Shown in pieces: positions 7,961 to 15,996 of a stretch of 64,000 nt of DNA. The first letter of the stretch is position 1; each line of letters starts with the position of its first letter. Position numbers and translations under genes: made by a program. Under the pieces are notes generated by a model that saw nothing but the letters and a program-made list of their open reading frames with translations, made no database searches and was not told where the DNA came from. Source of the stretch: Pseudarthrobacter phenanthrenivorans (GTDB lineage: Bacteria; Actinomycetota; Actinomycetes; Actinomycetales; Micrococcaceae); contig NZ_JWTB01000013.1 in assembly GCF_000813845.1 (NCBI RefSeq), forward strand, positions 1-64,000, in the 5' to 3' direction.

Positions 7961-8036
7961 GCGGATTGGGCACTTTGTCCAGCGTGTGGCCCGCCGCGGT
8001 CCCGTGGATAACTGGACCGCGGCCGGCCGGAGACGC

Positions 8037-9098
8037 CTACTCGTCCTCTGCTTCCCCCGCAGGCCGCGAGGTCTGCTCGGCGAGCGTGTCCCAGAAGGAG
8101 GTGTCGGCGCCGGCAATGGATCCGTCCGCGATCGCTGCGGCGGTCGATGTCAGCATAGTGACGGTCTGCTTGATCAGGTAGCCGTTGCTGCGCTGCCCAA
8201 GGGCGTAACCGTCCAGGTAGTGGTCCGACATGCCCCGCATCTCGAAGAGGAGGGTGGCGATGCCGTACTCCACGGCAATGCCGTTGCGGCTGATGGTCTC
8301 GGCGCTGCCGCCCTGGTACTTGCCCAGATGGCCCCAGCCGGTGGAGTCGACGTTGTTGAAGACCACAGCGCCCAGCTGCTTGGATTTTTCGACGACGGCG
8401 GGGTCGGCGTTGGGCGTGGTGGGATACAGGATGGAGCCGGACACCAGCTTGCCGTCGCGTTCCGCACGGGTGCCCTGGTGGTGCAGGTCGATCATGTAGT
8501 CGATCCGGTATTTGCGCATCACGTTGTTGTGCAGCGCCTGGGTTTCCGGCTGGACCTTGGCCAAATGGTCGCGGTTCAGGTCCACGCCCTCCGCGTTGTA
8601 GCGTGTGAGGTGCCGGTCCCCCTTGGCGAGGTAGTCATCCAGCGAAAAGTTCACGTCCCCCATGGCGCCGTCCGCGTTGAGCATGGGCACCACCAGGATG
8701 TTCACACCTTTGAGGATGTCCGCGGATTTGCCGGTCCCCAGGTGCTTGATGAACTCCATCGCGCCCTCGGTGGTCAGCTGCTCGTTGCCGTGCTGCTGGG
8801 TCAGGTACAGGATGGTGGGCTTGGCCGGGTCCGAGATGTACTTGACCAGGTGGATGTCCCGGCCTTTGACGGTCTGGCCGATGACTTCGAGCTCCATGGC
8901 CGGCTGCCTGGCGTCCTGGTCCTTCAGGAAGGAAACCATCTGGTCGTAGGTGGCCAGCTTCGAGGTAGTGATCTGGCCGTTGTCGCCGTAGTTGGGCCCT
9001 TCCCCCACAGCGTGGGCCGGGGCGGCTATGGCAACAACGGCCAGCGCCAAGGCTCCTGAAGCGGCAAGGGTCCTGAAAGTAGCCAGGGATTTCTTCAC
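8037..9098 (-). CDS. Secreted M14-family zinc carboxypeptidase
   Basis: A 353-aa secreted peptidase. A Sec signal peptide covers about 1-30, ending A-P-A-H-A. The M14 zinc site is visible as His103 and Glu106 (in QHGNEQ) plus a His at 205-206 (in DLHHQG); L-N-R-D-H near 173-177 gives the substrate-carboxylate Arg, and the catalytic Glu is about 285 (LLFEMRG). The GTG at 9098 is chosen because AAAGAGG lies 8 nt upstream and it opens with M-K-K followed by the signal peptide. An in-frame ATG at 9122 is the alternative. Likely function is extracellular peptide or murein-peptide trimming. Confidence 0.88.
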   Translation of the reverse strand: MKKSLATFRTLAASGALALAVVAIAAPAHAVGEGPNYGDNGQITTSKLATYDQMVSFLKDQDARQPAMELEVIGQTVKGRDIHLVKYISDPAKPTILYLTQQHGNEQLTTEGAMEFIKHLGTGKSADILKGVNILVVPMLNADGAMGDVNFSLDDYLAKGDRHLTRYNAEGVDLNRDHLAKVQPETQALHNNVMRKYRIDYMIDLHHQGTRAERDGKLVSGSILYPTTPNADPAVVEKSKQLGAVVFNNVDSTGWGHLGKYQGGSAETISRNGIAVEYGIATLLFEMRGMSDHYLDGYALGQRSNGYLIKQTVTMLTSTAAAIADGSIAGADTSFWDTLAEQTSRPAGEAEDE

Positions 9099-9192
9099 GT
9101 GCGGTACCTCTTTCGAGTGCATTGGGTGCGTCCAGCCGCCATGTCCCCCATTGCGGTCTGTGACAGAAAGCCAAGCAAGGAAACTACTGTTG

Positions 9193-9207
9193 GTCAATTA
9201 CATTGAC
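9193..9207. promoter_or_regulatory. 15-bp palindromic operator candidate upstream of the carboxypeptidase
   Basis: GTCAAT-TAC-ATTGAC is a perfect 6-3-6 inverted repeat in an AT-rich stretch 95 nt before the carboxypeptidase start. This suits a dimeric repressor or activator site; the regulator is not identifiable. Confidence 0.5.
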
Positions 9208-9291
9208 TAAAATTGTTTACTTCTTATTTCGAGCGGCAGCAGGGCTTATAACGGTTAATATCGGAAAAAAGTTCCCGCGCGCCGGCGCAAA

Positions 9292-10956
9292 TCACGAGGG
9301 CCGGTAACCAAACGGCCCAGCGGAAGAAGTGCCAAGCGAAAGACTCAGTAATTCCGGATCATTAATCAGGCCAATCCTTACAGCCGACACTTTGTATTCC
9401 CCTGCTTTGGCTGAGACATCAGCGGGTTTTACCCCGGGCCAGGGCCGGTCAGGCTGAACGTTGACATGGATGGACACCAGGGCGCCCACTGAAGCCAGAA
9501 TGGCCCCGGCATCGGCGCGGGCGCCCGCAATGAGGGGTGCCAGTGCCGTGTCCAGATTGGACACCGCTGCGCTCAATGGCACCACAACGGAGGTGGTGAC
9601 AGCTTCCAAAACCGCCCCCACGAGGTTGCTAAGCAACGGCGTAAGATCCAGCCCGACGGCGGTGATAGCGGGCTGCACTGTGCCCGCCCGGTATTGCCCC
9701 ACGGTTCCGGCGATCTGGATATCGGTGCTCCCCAAGACAGTGCCAACGAGCGGAACTTCAACACTCGCCTTAACGGTCGCCGATACTGTCACAGCATCGA
9801 CTGCGGTCCCCAGCCGCATGGCGACCCGTGCAAGGAGCGATCGAACGTCTTCCTGCAACTGCGTGATGTCGGCCTGCGTCAGAACCACCGGAGTGTTCGG
9901 GGGCCGCCCCTTACTCAGCGCAGCCGCGCCGGGAAGCCTGGCCAGATCTATCGTCAGGCGGCCCGTGTCAAGACTGAGCGTCACAGCGCCTTGGGTCTGC
10001 GGCTGTTCAAGCAGCGCACGGACCGGACTGAGATCCAATCCGACGACGGCGGCGGTTGTTGTGGTCCTGACACGGCCCAGAGATCCGAGCGCCTCCTGAA
10101 CTCCGGTATTCAGTGCACTGATGAGGTTGCTCTGCAGATCCTGCAGCGTAGGCACGCCAACAAGCGCGGTGTTCGTTGCGGCCACGATCGTACCGGCGGC
10201 GGGGACATCCGCACCCAGGTCAAGGCTTGCCACCCCGTACTCCCTTGAGATGCCTGGGGACGCGGCCAACGTAGGCCAGCCGTTGATCATGCCGCATGCC
10301 TGGACCGACGTGGAAGACGCCACGGCACCTACGTCGAGGGTTACGCCAGCCAGTGACGCGGGAACGATATTTCCCAGCGAGATTGCGGCCGCCTGCGGCG
10401 CGGTGGCAGCCCCGGCTGCAGTTCCACCCACGTCCACGGCCCCGGACTGGTCGGTGACGAGCCCGGCTGCAGCACGGGCTTGCCCGCTGTCCAGGGCCTG
10501 TGCCCACTGTGTGTAGGTGCCCAGGCCACCCACGGGGAGCCCCAGGCCCAGGCCCACCGTCACCGGATTAGTGCCAAGGGCCGTGACAGGCAGCTTACTG
10601 ATGAAGGCGTCCGGAATGCCTGTCACCGGAGTAGCCGTGAGAGGCAGCGGTGACGCCGCACCGTCGGCGTTGGTGACGGTGAGACCCTCAACTCCGGCTA
10701 TGGACTTCAGGTTCGTGCCCAGGACGCTCCCCGTGAGCTGGGTGGCCGATGCCTCGCCGCTGAAGAGCGTGTTGGTGGCACAGTCCCCCGGAGAGCCAAC
10801 GCCTACGCTGCCGGTGGCCCACTCGTTGTCCACCCACGCCGCCGTGGTGACCGTGGCGGTCGCCACCAGGGAAACCGCAGCCGCCGCTGCTATCGCCAGG
10901 GAGGTGCGCGGATTCCTGGCCGCGCGGTGACGCAGGTTCCTGCGTGGGGCTGTCAT
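9292..10956 (-). CDS. Choice-of-anchor G family secreted surface protein
   Basis: A 554-aa exported protein. After a basic N-terminus and a hydrophobic segment at about 18-38 comes A-A-W-V-D-N-E-W, the same post-signal motif as in the protein encoded at 12316-13011, marking it as a probable client of the SipW-like peptidase encoded between them. The rest is a low-charge, Val/Thr/Gly/Ala-rich beta-type region typical of choice-of-anchor G proteins, with two widely spaced Cys near 59 and 217. There is no C-terminal LPxTG or membrane anchor. Its ATG overlaps the upstream stop (ATGA), with GGGAGA before it. It is last in a four-gene operon. Confidence 0.8.
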   Translation of the reverse strand: MTAPRRNLRHRAARNPRTSLAIAAAAAVSLVATATVTTAAWVDNEWATGSVGVGSPGDCATNTLFSGEASATQLTGSVLGTNLKSIAGVEGLTVTNADGAASPLPLTATPVTGIPDAFISKLPVTALGTNPVTVGLGLGLPVGGLGTYTQWAQALDSGQARAAAGLVTDQSGAVDVGGTAAGAATAPQAAAISLGNIVPASLAGVTLDVGAVASSTSVQACGMINGWPTLAASPGISREYGVASLDLGADVPAAGTIVAATNTALVGVPTLQDLQSNLISALNTGVQEALGSLGRVRTTTTAAVVGLDLSPVRALLEQPQTQGAVTLSLDTGRLTIDLARLPGAAALSKGRPPNTPVVLTQADITQLQEDVRSLLARVAMRLGTAVDAVTVSATVKASVEVPLVGTVLGSTDIQIAGTVGQYRAGTVQPAITAVGLDLTPLLSNLVGAVLEAVTTSVVVPLSAAVSNLDTALAPLIAGARADAGAILASVGALVSIHVNVQPDRPWPGVKPADVSAKAGEYKVSAVRIGLINDPELLSLSLGTSSAGPFGYRPS

Positions 10957-11669
10957 GATGTTCTCCCGGTCCGGGCCCTGGTTCGGCGGCCGGCCGCCAC
11001 GGCCGCCGCGCCCAGGAGCAGAAGGCCGCTGCCTGCCAGCAGTCCCTGGAGCACCGCTGCCCCTGTGTTCGCCAGCGGTACTGGCGGCCGCTGCGCCGGC
11101 GGGCTCACGGCGTCGTCATTGCCTGCAGCGGTGACCCCGATACCCAAGGTCAGTGATGTGTCCCGCGGATCCTGCGAACCCCCAGGCCGGGACAGGATGA
11201 AGCGGAGGTAGGGTGAGGTACCGCCGCGCAGATCCCGCAAGGGAACCAGCACATCCTGCCGGTGTTCGGCCAGCGCCACCGGCGCTATGCGCGGCGTGGA
11301 CGCGGTGGGACAGCGCAAATCCCCGCCAAGGCCGCTGCTCCCCTGCCACTGGACATCGCATTCGTCCACAGAAACCAGGTAAGTGTTTGTGCCGGCGATC
11401 CCACCATCGGCAGTCAACTGCAGGGTCGACTGACCGCTGGGCTGGTCCACCGAAATGCCAATCTGCCAAGTGAAGGACTCCCCTGCTTGAAGCGCAGGAA
11501 GGGCCAATGGATACACCGACGAAGAAAGGGAAAGGAAACCTGCCGCTCCCGTCTCCGGAACCGGCACCAATGGTTCGTCAGCCACCGCTGCGACGGGCGC
11601 AGCGGTGGCCAGCAGAACTGCGATAACCCCCACGGCTCTTGCGACGTGCCTGAAGCTGGGTCCCGCCAT
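10953..11669 (-). CDS. LAxTG-anchored cell-surface protein
   Basis: A 238-aa protein with a conventional signal peptide (about 1-30, ending near P-V-A-A-V-A), an extracellular beta-rich domain with paired cysteines (V-D-E-C-D-V and D-L-R-C-P), and a classical wall-sorting tail: P-L-A-N-T-G near 202, a Leu/Ala/Gly-rich membrane segment and a basic end (R-R-T-R-A-R-T-G-R). LAxTG is the motif favoured by class E sortases of high-GC actinobacteria. No sortase lies in this window. The frame is open to 11738, but the ATG at 11669 avoids overlap with the signal-peptidase gene and starts just before the signal peptide. Confidence 0.8.
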   Translation of the reverse strand: MAGPSFRHVARAVGVIAVLLATAAPVAAVADEPLVPVPETGAAGFLSLSSSVYPLALPALQAGESFTWQIGISVDQPSGQSTLQLTADGGIAGTNTYLVSVDECDVQWQGSSGLGGDLRCPTASTPRIAPVALAEHRQDVLVPLRDLRGGTSPYLRFILSRPGGSQDPRDTSLTLGIGVTAAGNDDAVSPPAQRPPVPLANTGAAVLQGLLAGSGLLLLGAAAVAAGRRTRARTGRTS

Positions 11670-11682
11670 GTCAATTACGACC

Positions 11683-12306
11683 TTACTGTTGTGGTTTCGC
11701 CGGGGGTTCGTCGTCGACCTCCACCTGGCCAGTTGCACCGTGCCGCGGCCAGTAGGCCCATGTCACCAGCACGGTCACAGCGAGCGTTGCTGCGCCCAGG
11801 AACTCCGGCCCCCGTGAAGCCATGACCCAGGCTCCTAGGCCGGGAACAGTGAACAGCACCTTCTGGGCCGTGGCCACCTCGTAGGGCAACGGGTCATCCG
11901 ACGTGTTGGCGTCGCCGCGAAGCCTTAGCGATGCGGTGGCCCCCTCCACACTGGGCGGGTCAACTGCCACCACGCGGTGGGTCACCAGGGCGGTCGCCGC
12001 TTCCCGGCGGACCGACACGACGTCGCCCGGGACGAGATCCGTGGCGGTGACCTGCACGGTCAGGGACAGCGCTCCGACCGGATAGAGCGGCTCCATCGAT
12101 CCTGTACGGAAAACGACGAAGGACGCCTTGAAGAAAAAGCCGAGGACCAGGCAGAGGATGCATGCCAGTCCCAGCAGGGCAACGAGGGAAAGCAAGACCT
12201 CCCTGAGCCCCCTGGCCGCGCCTCGAACAGCCGGCGGGACCCGGGTTCCGGAGGGCACGCCGGCCGCCCGGAACCCGTACCCACGCCTGGCGGATATCCG
12301 CTGCAC
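11683..12306 (-). CDS. SipW-like signal peptidase I (S26)
   Basis: A 207-aa membrane peptidase with a transmembrane segment at about 38-60, the catalytic-serine box T-G-S-M-E-P near 68-73, the V-T-H-R-V-V box near 107-112 and a R-G-D-A-N-T-S-D-D-P segment near 129-138, then a second hydrophobic segment near 160-185. A His instead of Lys as general base is the mark of the ER/SipW type. It sits between two proteins bearing SipW-type signal peptides, so it is most likely dedicated to them. It starts with GTG 9 nt after the upstream stop and has no clear Shine-Dalgarno, suggesting coupling. Confidence 0.85.
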   Translation of the reverse strand: MQRISARRGYGFRAAGVPSGTRVPPAVRGAARGLREVLLSLVALLGLACILCLVLGFFFKASFVVFRTGSMEPLYPVGALSLTVQVTATDLVPGDVVSVRREAATALVTHRVVAVDPPSVEGATASLRLRGDANTSDDPLPYEVATAQKVLFTVPGLGAWVMASRGPEFLGAATLAVTVLVTWAYWPRHGATGQVEVDDEPPAKPQQ

Positions 12307-12315
12307 GGGTGGCGG

Positions 12316-13011
12316 CTACTGCTGGCCCACAGTGCTGCTGAAGGTCCACAAGGGGGTCGTACGCAGTCCCTGAAGATCAACACTTGCATTCGAAGGAAGC
12401 GTCAGGGCGAAGCAAAGACTCACGGGTGCACCCGCGGCTGCATCCGTAGCTCCGGCCGCCAGGTTGATGGGGGTGCCCGAACGGGTGTTCAGGGTCGAGC
12501 CAACGGGAACAAGATCAGCTCCATTGGAGGAGAAGTTGGTGGCGTTGCAAAGGTCCTTGTCCACATCCTTCTTCAGCTGGTACCGAAGAGCACCGTACAG
12601 CGCTGCAGAGTTGGTGACCGAGTCTGCTTCGTCGAGCCGGGCAGCCCCCGTCAGCGTGGCCACCAATGATTGGGACTTGTCCGAAGCGCGCAACTGCATC
12701 GGGGCGTAGACAGTCGATCCCGGTACGAGATCGTCAGCATTGACGCTGAACGTCAGGGCTCCACCGGGAGCAGCCGGCTCGTCATTCCAAACCGCCTCGC
12801 CCGAGGTGCCGGACCAGGTGTTCTGCTCCATGTGGTAGACCTTGGTACCCGGGCCGCCGCCGTTCCCGCTCTGGCCGAAGACCCACTCGTTGTCCGTCCA
12901 CGCAGCAAGGGTGAAGGCCGCGCCGATCCCCAGGACAAGCCCGCCGGCAAGAATGGCGCGGACTTTATTAGCCTTTTGTGAGCGCGGCCTAGCGCTGGCT
13001 GATTCAACCAT
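12316..13011 (-). CDS. SipW-dependent secreted protein (TasA/CalY-like)
   Basis: A 231-aa exported protein: basic N-terminus (R-P-R-S-Q-K-A-N-K-V-R), hydrophobic stretch at about 21-37, then A-A-W-T-D-N-E-W, the SipW-type signal-peptide hallmark. The mature part has the T-F-S-V-N-A-D-D-L-V-P-G-S segment near 86-98 typical of TasA/CalY-like biofilm fibre proteins, an A-P-M-Q-L-R strand and two Cys. The ATG at 13011 follows GGGGGAAA; an in-frame TTG at 13023 is less likely. It leads the four-gene surface operon. Confidence 0.82.
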   Translation of the reverse strand: MVESASARPRSQKANKVRAILAGGLVLGIGAAFTLAAWTDNEWVFGQSGNGGGPGTKVYHMEQNTWSGTSGEAVWNDEPAAPGGALTFSVNADDLVPGSTVYAPMQLRASDKSQSLVATLTGAARLDEADSVTNSAALYGALRYQLKKDVDKDLCNATNFSSNGADLVPVGSTLNTRSGTPINLAAGATDAAAGAPVSLCFALTLPSNASVDLQGLRTTPLWTFSSTVGQQ

Positions 13012-13271
13012 GATTTCCCCCAAATTAGAATTAAACCCCGAACGGTAAGAACCGGGACACGGGTATGGGGGATTATCGGTATTTCCCCCAAAAGACCGAT
13101 GTTTCTACACCATCATTACTTACTAATTAAAGTCAAGTCGGTGTATTAAATGTTATCAACTGCCGCTTTCCCGCGGCTGAATGGGGCGGACCAGCTGCCC
13201 CTGACGCCGGCGCGCCACATTCTGAAACCGATTTGCCCCGCCGCCTTGCTGTCGCTTTAGGTGGGAGTGAA
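13012..13271. other. Divergent regulatory region with an AT-rich core
   Basis: No gene is visible in this 260-bp stretch between the surface operon (leftward) and the riboswitch-controlled MetE-like gene (rightward). It contains an AT-rich core at about 13100-13155, unusual for this chromosome, where both promoters probably lie. On the minus strand TTGACT is present near 13130, but I could not pair it confidently with a -10. Confidence 0.5.
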
Positions 13272-13370
13272 CCATCCGGAGCGGCCAAGAGACCTGGCTC
13301 AGTGACGCCGCAGCAACCACGGTCCGGCAGCACAGCCGCCGGCCGAAGGTGCTACTGCCAGGACCGATGG
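13272..13370 (+). ncRNA. SAM-I (S-box) riboswitch
   Basis: The leader carries the ordered S-box core: AGAGACCTGGCTC, then GTGACGCC, GCAACCAC, and AAGGTGCTACTGCCAGGACC. The P1 stem is formed by CCATCCGG (13272-13279) and CCGATGG (13364-13370). The Shine-Dalgarno AAAGG begins at 13371, directly against the 3' strand of P1, and the ATG is at 13384. I see no separate terminator hairpin, so control is probably at translation initiation, with SAM binding closing the site. Confidence 0.9.
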
Positions 13371-13383
13371 AAAGGAACCCAGC

Positions 13384-14592
13384 ATGTCTTTGAACACCGA
13401 TCACATCCGCGTAACCCACGCCGGCTCGTTGCCCCGGACGCCGGAGCTCATCGCGGCCAACGCCGCCAGGGAGGCCGAGGGAATTACGCCGGGGTTCCTG
13501 GAACTCCTCGAAGGTTCCGTGGTGGACGTGGTGCAGCGCCAGAAGGACCTGGGCATCGACATCCCAAATGACGGCGAGTACGGGCACACCATGTCCAGTT
13601 CCGTGGATTACGGTGCGTGGTGGAACTACTCCTTTGCGCGTCTGGGCGGCCTGGAGCCGACGAATGTGGACCGCTGGGCCGATGCGCAGGTGCACCGCTC
13701 TTCCCCCGGCAACATCGTCTTGACCTCCTTCCCGGACCGCCGGGACCGGCAGGCGTTCAACGAGGCCTACAACGACCCCTCCTCCGGCATCCTGACGCAC
13801 CGCAAGAGCGTCGCCCAGCCCAAGATCACCGGGCCCCTGACCTACACCGGCCAGGACCTGGTGGCATCGGACGTCCGGAACCTGAAGACCGGACTGGCTG
13901 CGGCCGGGCTCTCGGACGGCTTCGTTGCGTCCCTCTCCCCCGGCTCCTGCGCCCGGCTGGCCAATGAGTACTACAAGACGGACGAGGAGCTCGTCTACGC
14001 CTGTGCCGATGCCATGCGGGAGGAATACAAGGCCATCATCGATGCCGGCCTCACGGTCCAGCTCGATGATCCGTCCCTGGCCGAAAGCTGGGACCAGATC
14101 AACCCCGAACCGTCCCTGGAGGACTACCTGAAGTTCATCCAGCTGCGCGTTGAGGCCACCAACTGGGCGCTGCGCGACCTCCCGCAGGAACAGATCCGCC
14201 TGCATGTCTGTTGGGGTTCCTGGCACGGCCCGCACACCACGGACATCCCCCTTGCCGACATCATCGGGTCAGTGCTGCAGGTCAACGCCGGCGCATACTC
14301 CTTCGAAGCAGCCAACGTCCGCCACGAACACGAATGGCGGGTATGGGAGGACACCAGGCTCCCCGAGGGCAAGGTGATCGTCCCCGGCGTCGTTTCGCAC
14401 GCCACCAACGTGGTGGAACACCCTGACCTGGTGGCAGACCGCATTGTCCGCTTTGCCGACATCGTGGGCCGCGAGAACGTCGTCGCCTCCACCGACTGCG
14501 GCCTGGGCGGCCGCGTCCACCCGCAGATCGCCTTCGCCAAACTGGAGGCCCTGGGCGAGGGCGCACGCCGCGCCACCAAACGTCTCTGGTAG
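13384..14592 (+). CDS. Cobalamin-independent methionine synthase II family protein (MetE-like)
   Basis: A 402-aa protein equivalent to the C-terminal catalytic barrel of MetE alone. Probable zinc ligands are His and Cys in H-V-C-W-G near 278-282, a Glu in Y-S-F-E-A-A-N near 305, and the Cys of T-D-C-G-L-G near 380. The opening H-A-G-S-L-P-R and G-E-Y-G-H patterns fit the MetE/epoxyalkane:CoM-transferase superfamily. It lacks the N-terminal folate half of full MetE, so the methyl donor is uncertain. The SAM riboswitch implies a part in methionine or methyl-group supply. It is followed by a strong terminator. Confidence 0.9.
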   Translation: MSLNTDHIRVTHAGSLPRTPELIAANAAREAEGITPGFLELLEGSVVDVVQRQKDLGIDIPNDGEYGHTMSSSVDYGAWWNYSFARLGGLEPTNVDRWADAQVHRSSPGNIVLTSFPDRRDRQAFNEAYNDPSSGILTHRKSVAQPKITGPLTYTGQDLVASDVRNLKTGLAAAGLSDGFVASLSPGSCARLANEYYKTDEELVYACADAMREEYKAIIDAGLTVQLDDPSLAESWDQINPEPSLEDYLKFIQLRVEATNWALRDLPQEQIRLHVCWGSWHGPHTTDIPLADIIGSVLQVNAGAYSFEAANVRHEHEWRVWEDTRLPEGKVIVPGVVSHATNVVEHPDLVADRIVRFADIVGRENVVASTDCGLGGRVHPQIAFAKLEALGEGARRATKRLW

Positions 14593-14603
14593 CACTGAAG
14601 CCC

Positions 14604-14651
14604 GAAACGCCGGCTGTGCCTTCCATCACCGGAAGGCACGGCCGGCGTTTC
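14604..14651 (+). terminator. Terminator after the MetE-like gene
   Basis: A long inverted repeat (AAACGCCGGCTGTGCCTTCC with GGAAGGCACGGCCGGCGTTT, one mismatch) and a 6-nt loop, 12 nt after the stop codon. Confidence 0.85.
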
Positions 14652-14667
14652 GCTTCCCGCGGCTTGC

Positions 14668-14673
14668 TAAACT
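14668..14673 (+). promoter_or_regulatory. Candidate -10 of the uracil-DNA glycosylase-family gene
   Basis: TAAACT just downstream of the preceding terminator, implying a leader of about 110 nt before the ATG at 14792. Confidence 0.35.
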
Positions 14674-14791
14674 GGACAAGGCCGGCCAGGAGCCGGCCCA
14701 CCCCAACCAACCGCCACCGACATGACGCGCGCCCGCGTGCCCGTTTCGGTGACGGCAGCAATGCCAATCCCCGCAGGAGAACCAGCCCTTC

Positions 14792-15424
14792 ATGACAGCC
14801 CTGGCCCCCGAAACATTCCACGAACAGCTCATGAGCCGCCGCTACGAACCCAGCGTGGCCGCCGTCAACGAACTGTGCGACTCCCTGCGGGAAGCCAAGC
14901 CCGGAACCACAGTTCCCTACGTGGACCCCATGCACGACGTGGAGGAATGCCGCATCGTCAGCCTTTTCTCCAACATCGGCGAGGCGGACAAGTCCGGGTT
15001 CATCACGGCAGGGGACCAGGACGCTGCCACCCGTATGCTCGGCATCCAGTGGAAACTGGGCCTGCGCCCCGAGTTCGTCATGCCGTGGAACGTCCACCCC
15101 TGGCATGTCCCGGGTGAAGTCAACGGCAAGTTCACTCCCGACCAGATCCAGGCCGGCCTGAAGCCCCTGCTGAAGTTCCTGGCCCTGGTGCCCCGCGCCT
15201 CGGTGATCGTGGCGCACGGCACCGAAGCCAACCGCCTGGCGAACCTCCTGCTGAAGACCGAAGTGCCCCTGCTGTGGCGCCGCGGCCTGAAGACCTACAA
15301 AGTCCGGTCCTTGAGCGGCCGCGCCTTCGCCGGCTCCCCGGCGCGCCAGGAGGAATACCTCGAGGACATGCGCGCCGCCTACGCCGATGCCATGGCGCGC
15401 ACGGGCATCGCCAACAAGGGCTAG
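14792..15424 (+). CDS. Uracil-DNA glycosylase family protein
   Basis: A 210-aa protein of the uracil-DNA glycosylase superfamily. The P-Y-V-D-P motif near 43-47 corresponds to the catalytic-loop region, I-V-S-L-F-S-N-I-G near 57-65 to a core strand, and W-N-V-H-P-W near 97-102 to the base-binding part. The terminal H-G-T-E-A-N-R segment near 141-147 resembles the superfamily His motif. It is more divergent than classical Ung, so substrate range is uncertain. The ATG at 14792 is preceded by CAGGAGA. It has its own promoter region and ends before a strong shared terminator. Confidence 0.75.
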   Translation: MTALAPETFHEQLMSRRYEPSVAAVNELCDSLREAKPGTTVPYVDPMHDVEECRIVSLFSNIGEADKSGFITAGDQDAATRMLGIQWKLGLRPEFVMPWNVHPWHVPGEVNGKFTPDQIQAGLKPLLKFLALVPRASVIVAHGTEANRLANLLLKTEVPLLWRRGLKTYKVRSLSGRAFAGSPARQEEYLEDMRAAYADAMARTGIANKG

Positions 15425-15450
15425 CCACGTTTCGACGGACTTCATAGCCA

Positions 15451-15504
15451 GGACGACGGCGGCCGGTCCCCTTTCATGTGAAAGGTGACCGGCCGCCGTC
15501 GTCC
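15451..15504. terminator. Bidirectional terminator
   Basis: GGACGACGGCGGCCGGTCCCCTTT and its complement (24-nt arms, one mismatch) enclose CATGTG. It separates the convergent glycosylase-family and DUF3151 genes and can serve both strands. Confidence 0.85.
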
Positions 15505-15573
15505 ATCTGGAGGGGCCTCCGCCGCCGGGGGTTCCCTGGCTGAGCGAATCGACGCCAGGGAGGCGGTGGGGAT

Positions 15574-15996
15574 CTAGGAGCCTTCGATGGCCGCCTTGGC
15601 TTTGGGGTCGGAGTCATTGAGGAACTTCTCGATCCGCTCCGGCTCGTCAGCTTCGCCGATGGCCGATGAGGCCCGGCCCAGGGAGTAGAGGGCACGCAGG
15701 AAGCCGCGGTTCGGCTCGTGCTCCCAGGGAATGGGACCAACGCCGCGCCAGCCGTTGCGGCGCAGCGCGTCCAGTCCGCGGTGGTAGCCCACCCGGGCGT
15801 AGGCGTAGGAGTCGATGGTGCGGCCCTCGGTCCACGCTTCCTCGGCCAGGATGGCCCACAGGAGCGAGGACGTGGGGTGCTTTTCCACCAGGTCCAGGGC
15901 TTCGTGCCCGGCCTCGAGCTGCCCGTATACCTCTGTTTCGGCAGGCAGGAGCGTGGGCTCCGGCCCCATCAGGTTCCGGCGGAACTCGTCCGACAT
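15574..15996 (-). CDS. DUF3151 family protein
   Basis: A 140-aa actinobacterial protein of the DUF3151 family, recognised by N-L-M-G-P-E-P-T near 7-14, the helical L-W-A-I-L-A-E-E-A segment and the R-V-G-Y-H-R-G-L-D-A-L-R-R-N-G-W-R-G-x-G-P-I-P-W block. It looks like an all-helical TPR-like fold and its function is unknown. Its ATG immediately follows the stop codon of fba (TAA-ATG), so the two are cotranslated; this pairing recurs in relatives. Confidence 0.85.
   Translation of the reverse strand: MSDEFRRNLMGPEPTLLPAETEVYGQLEAGHEALDLVEKHPTSSLLWAILAEEAWTEGRTIDSYAYARVGYHRGLDALRRNGWRGVGPIPWEHEPNRGFLRALYSLGRASSAIGEADEPERIEKFLNDSDPKAKAAIEGS

Noticed and set aside
7109..8011. 300-codon plus-strand open frame
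   Set aside because: It is antisense to purA, a conserved enzyme with all motifs intact.
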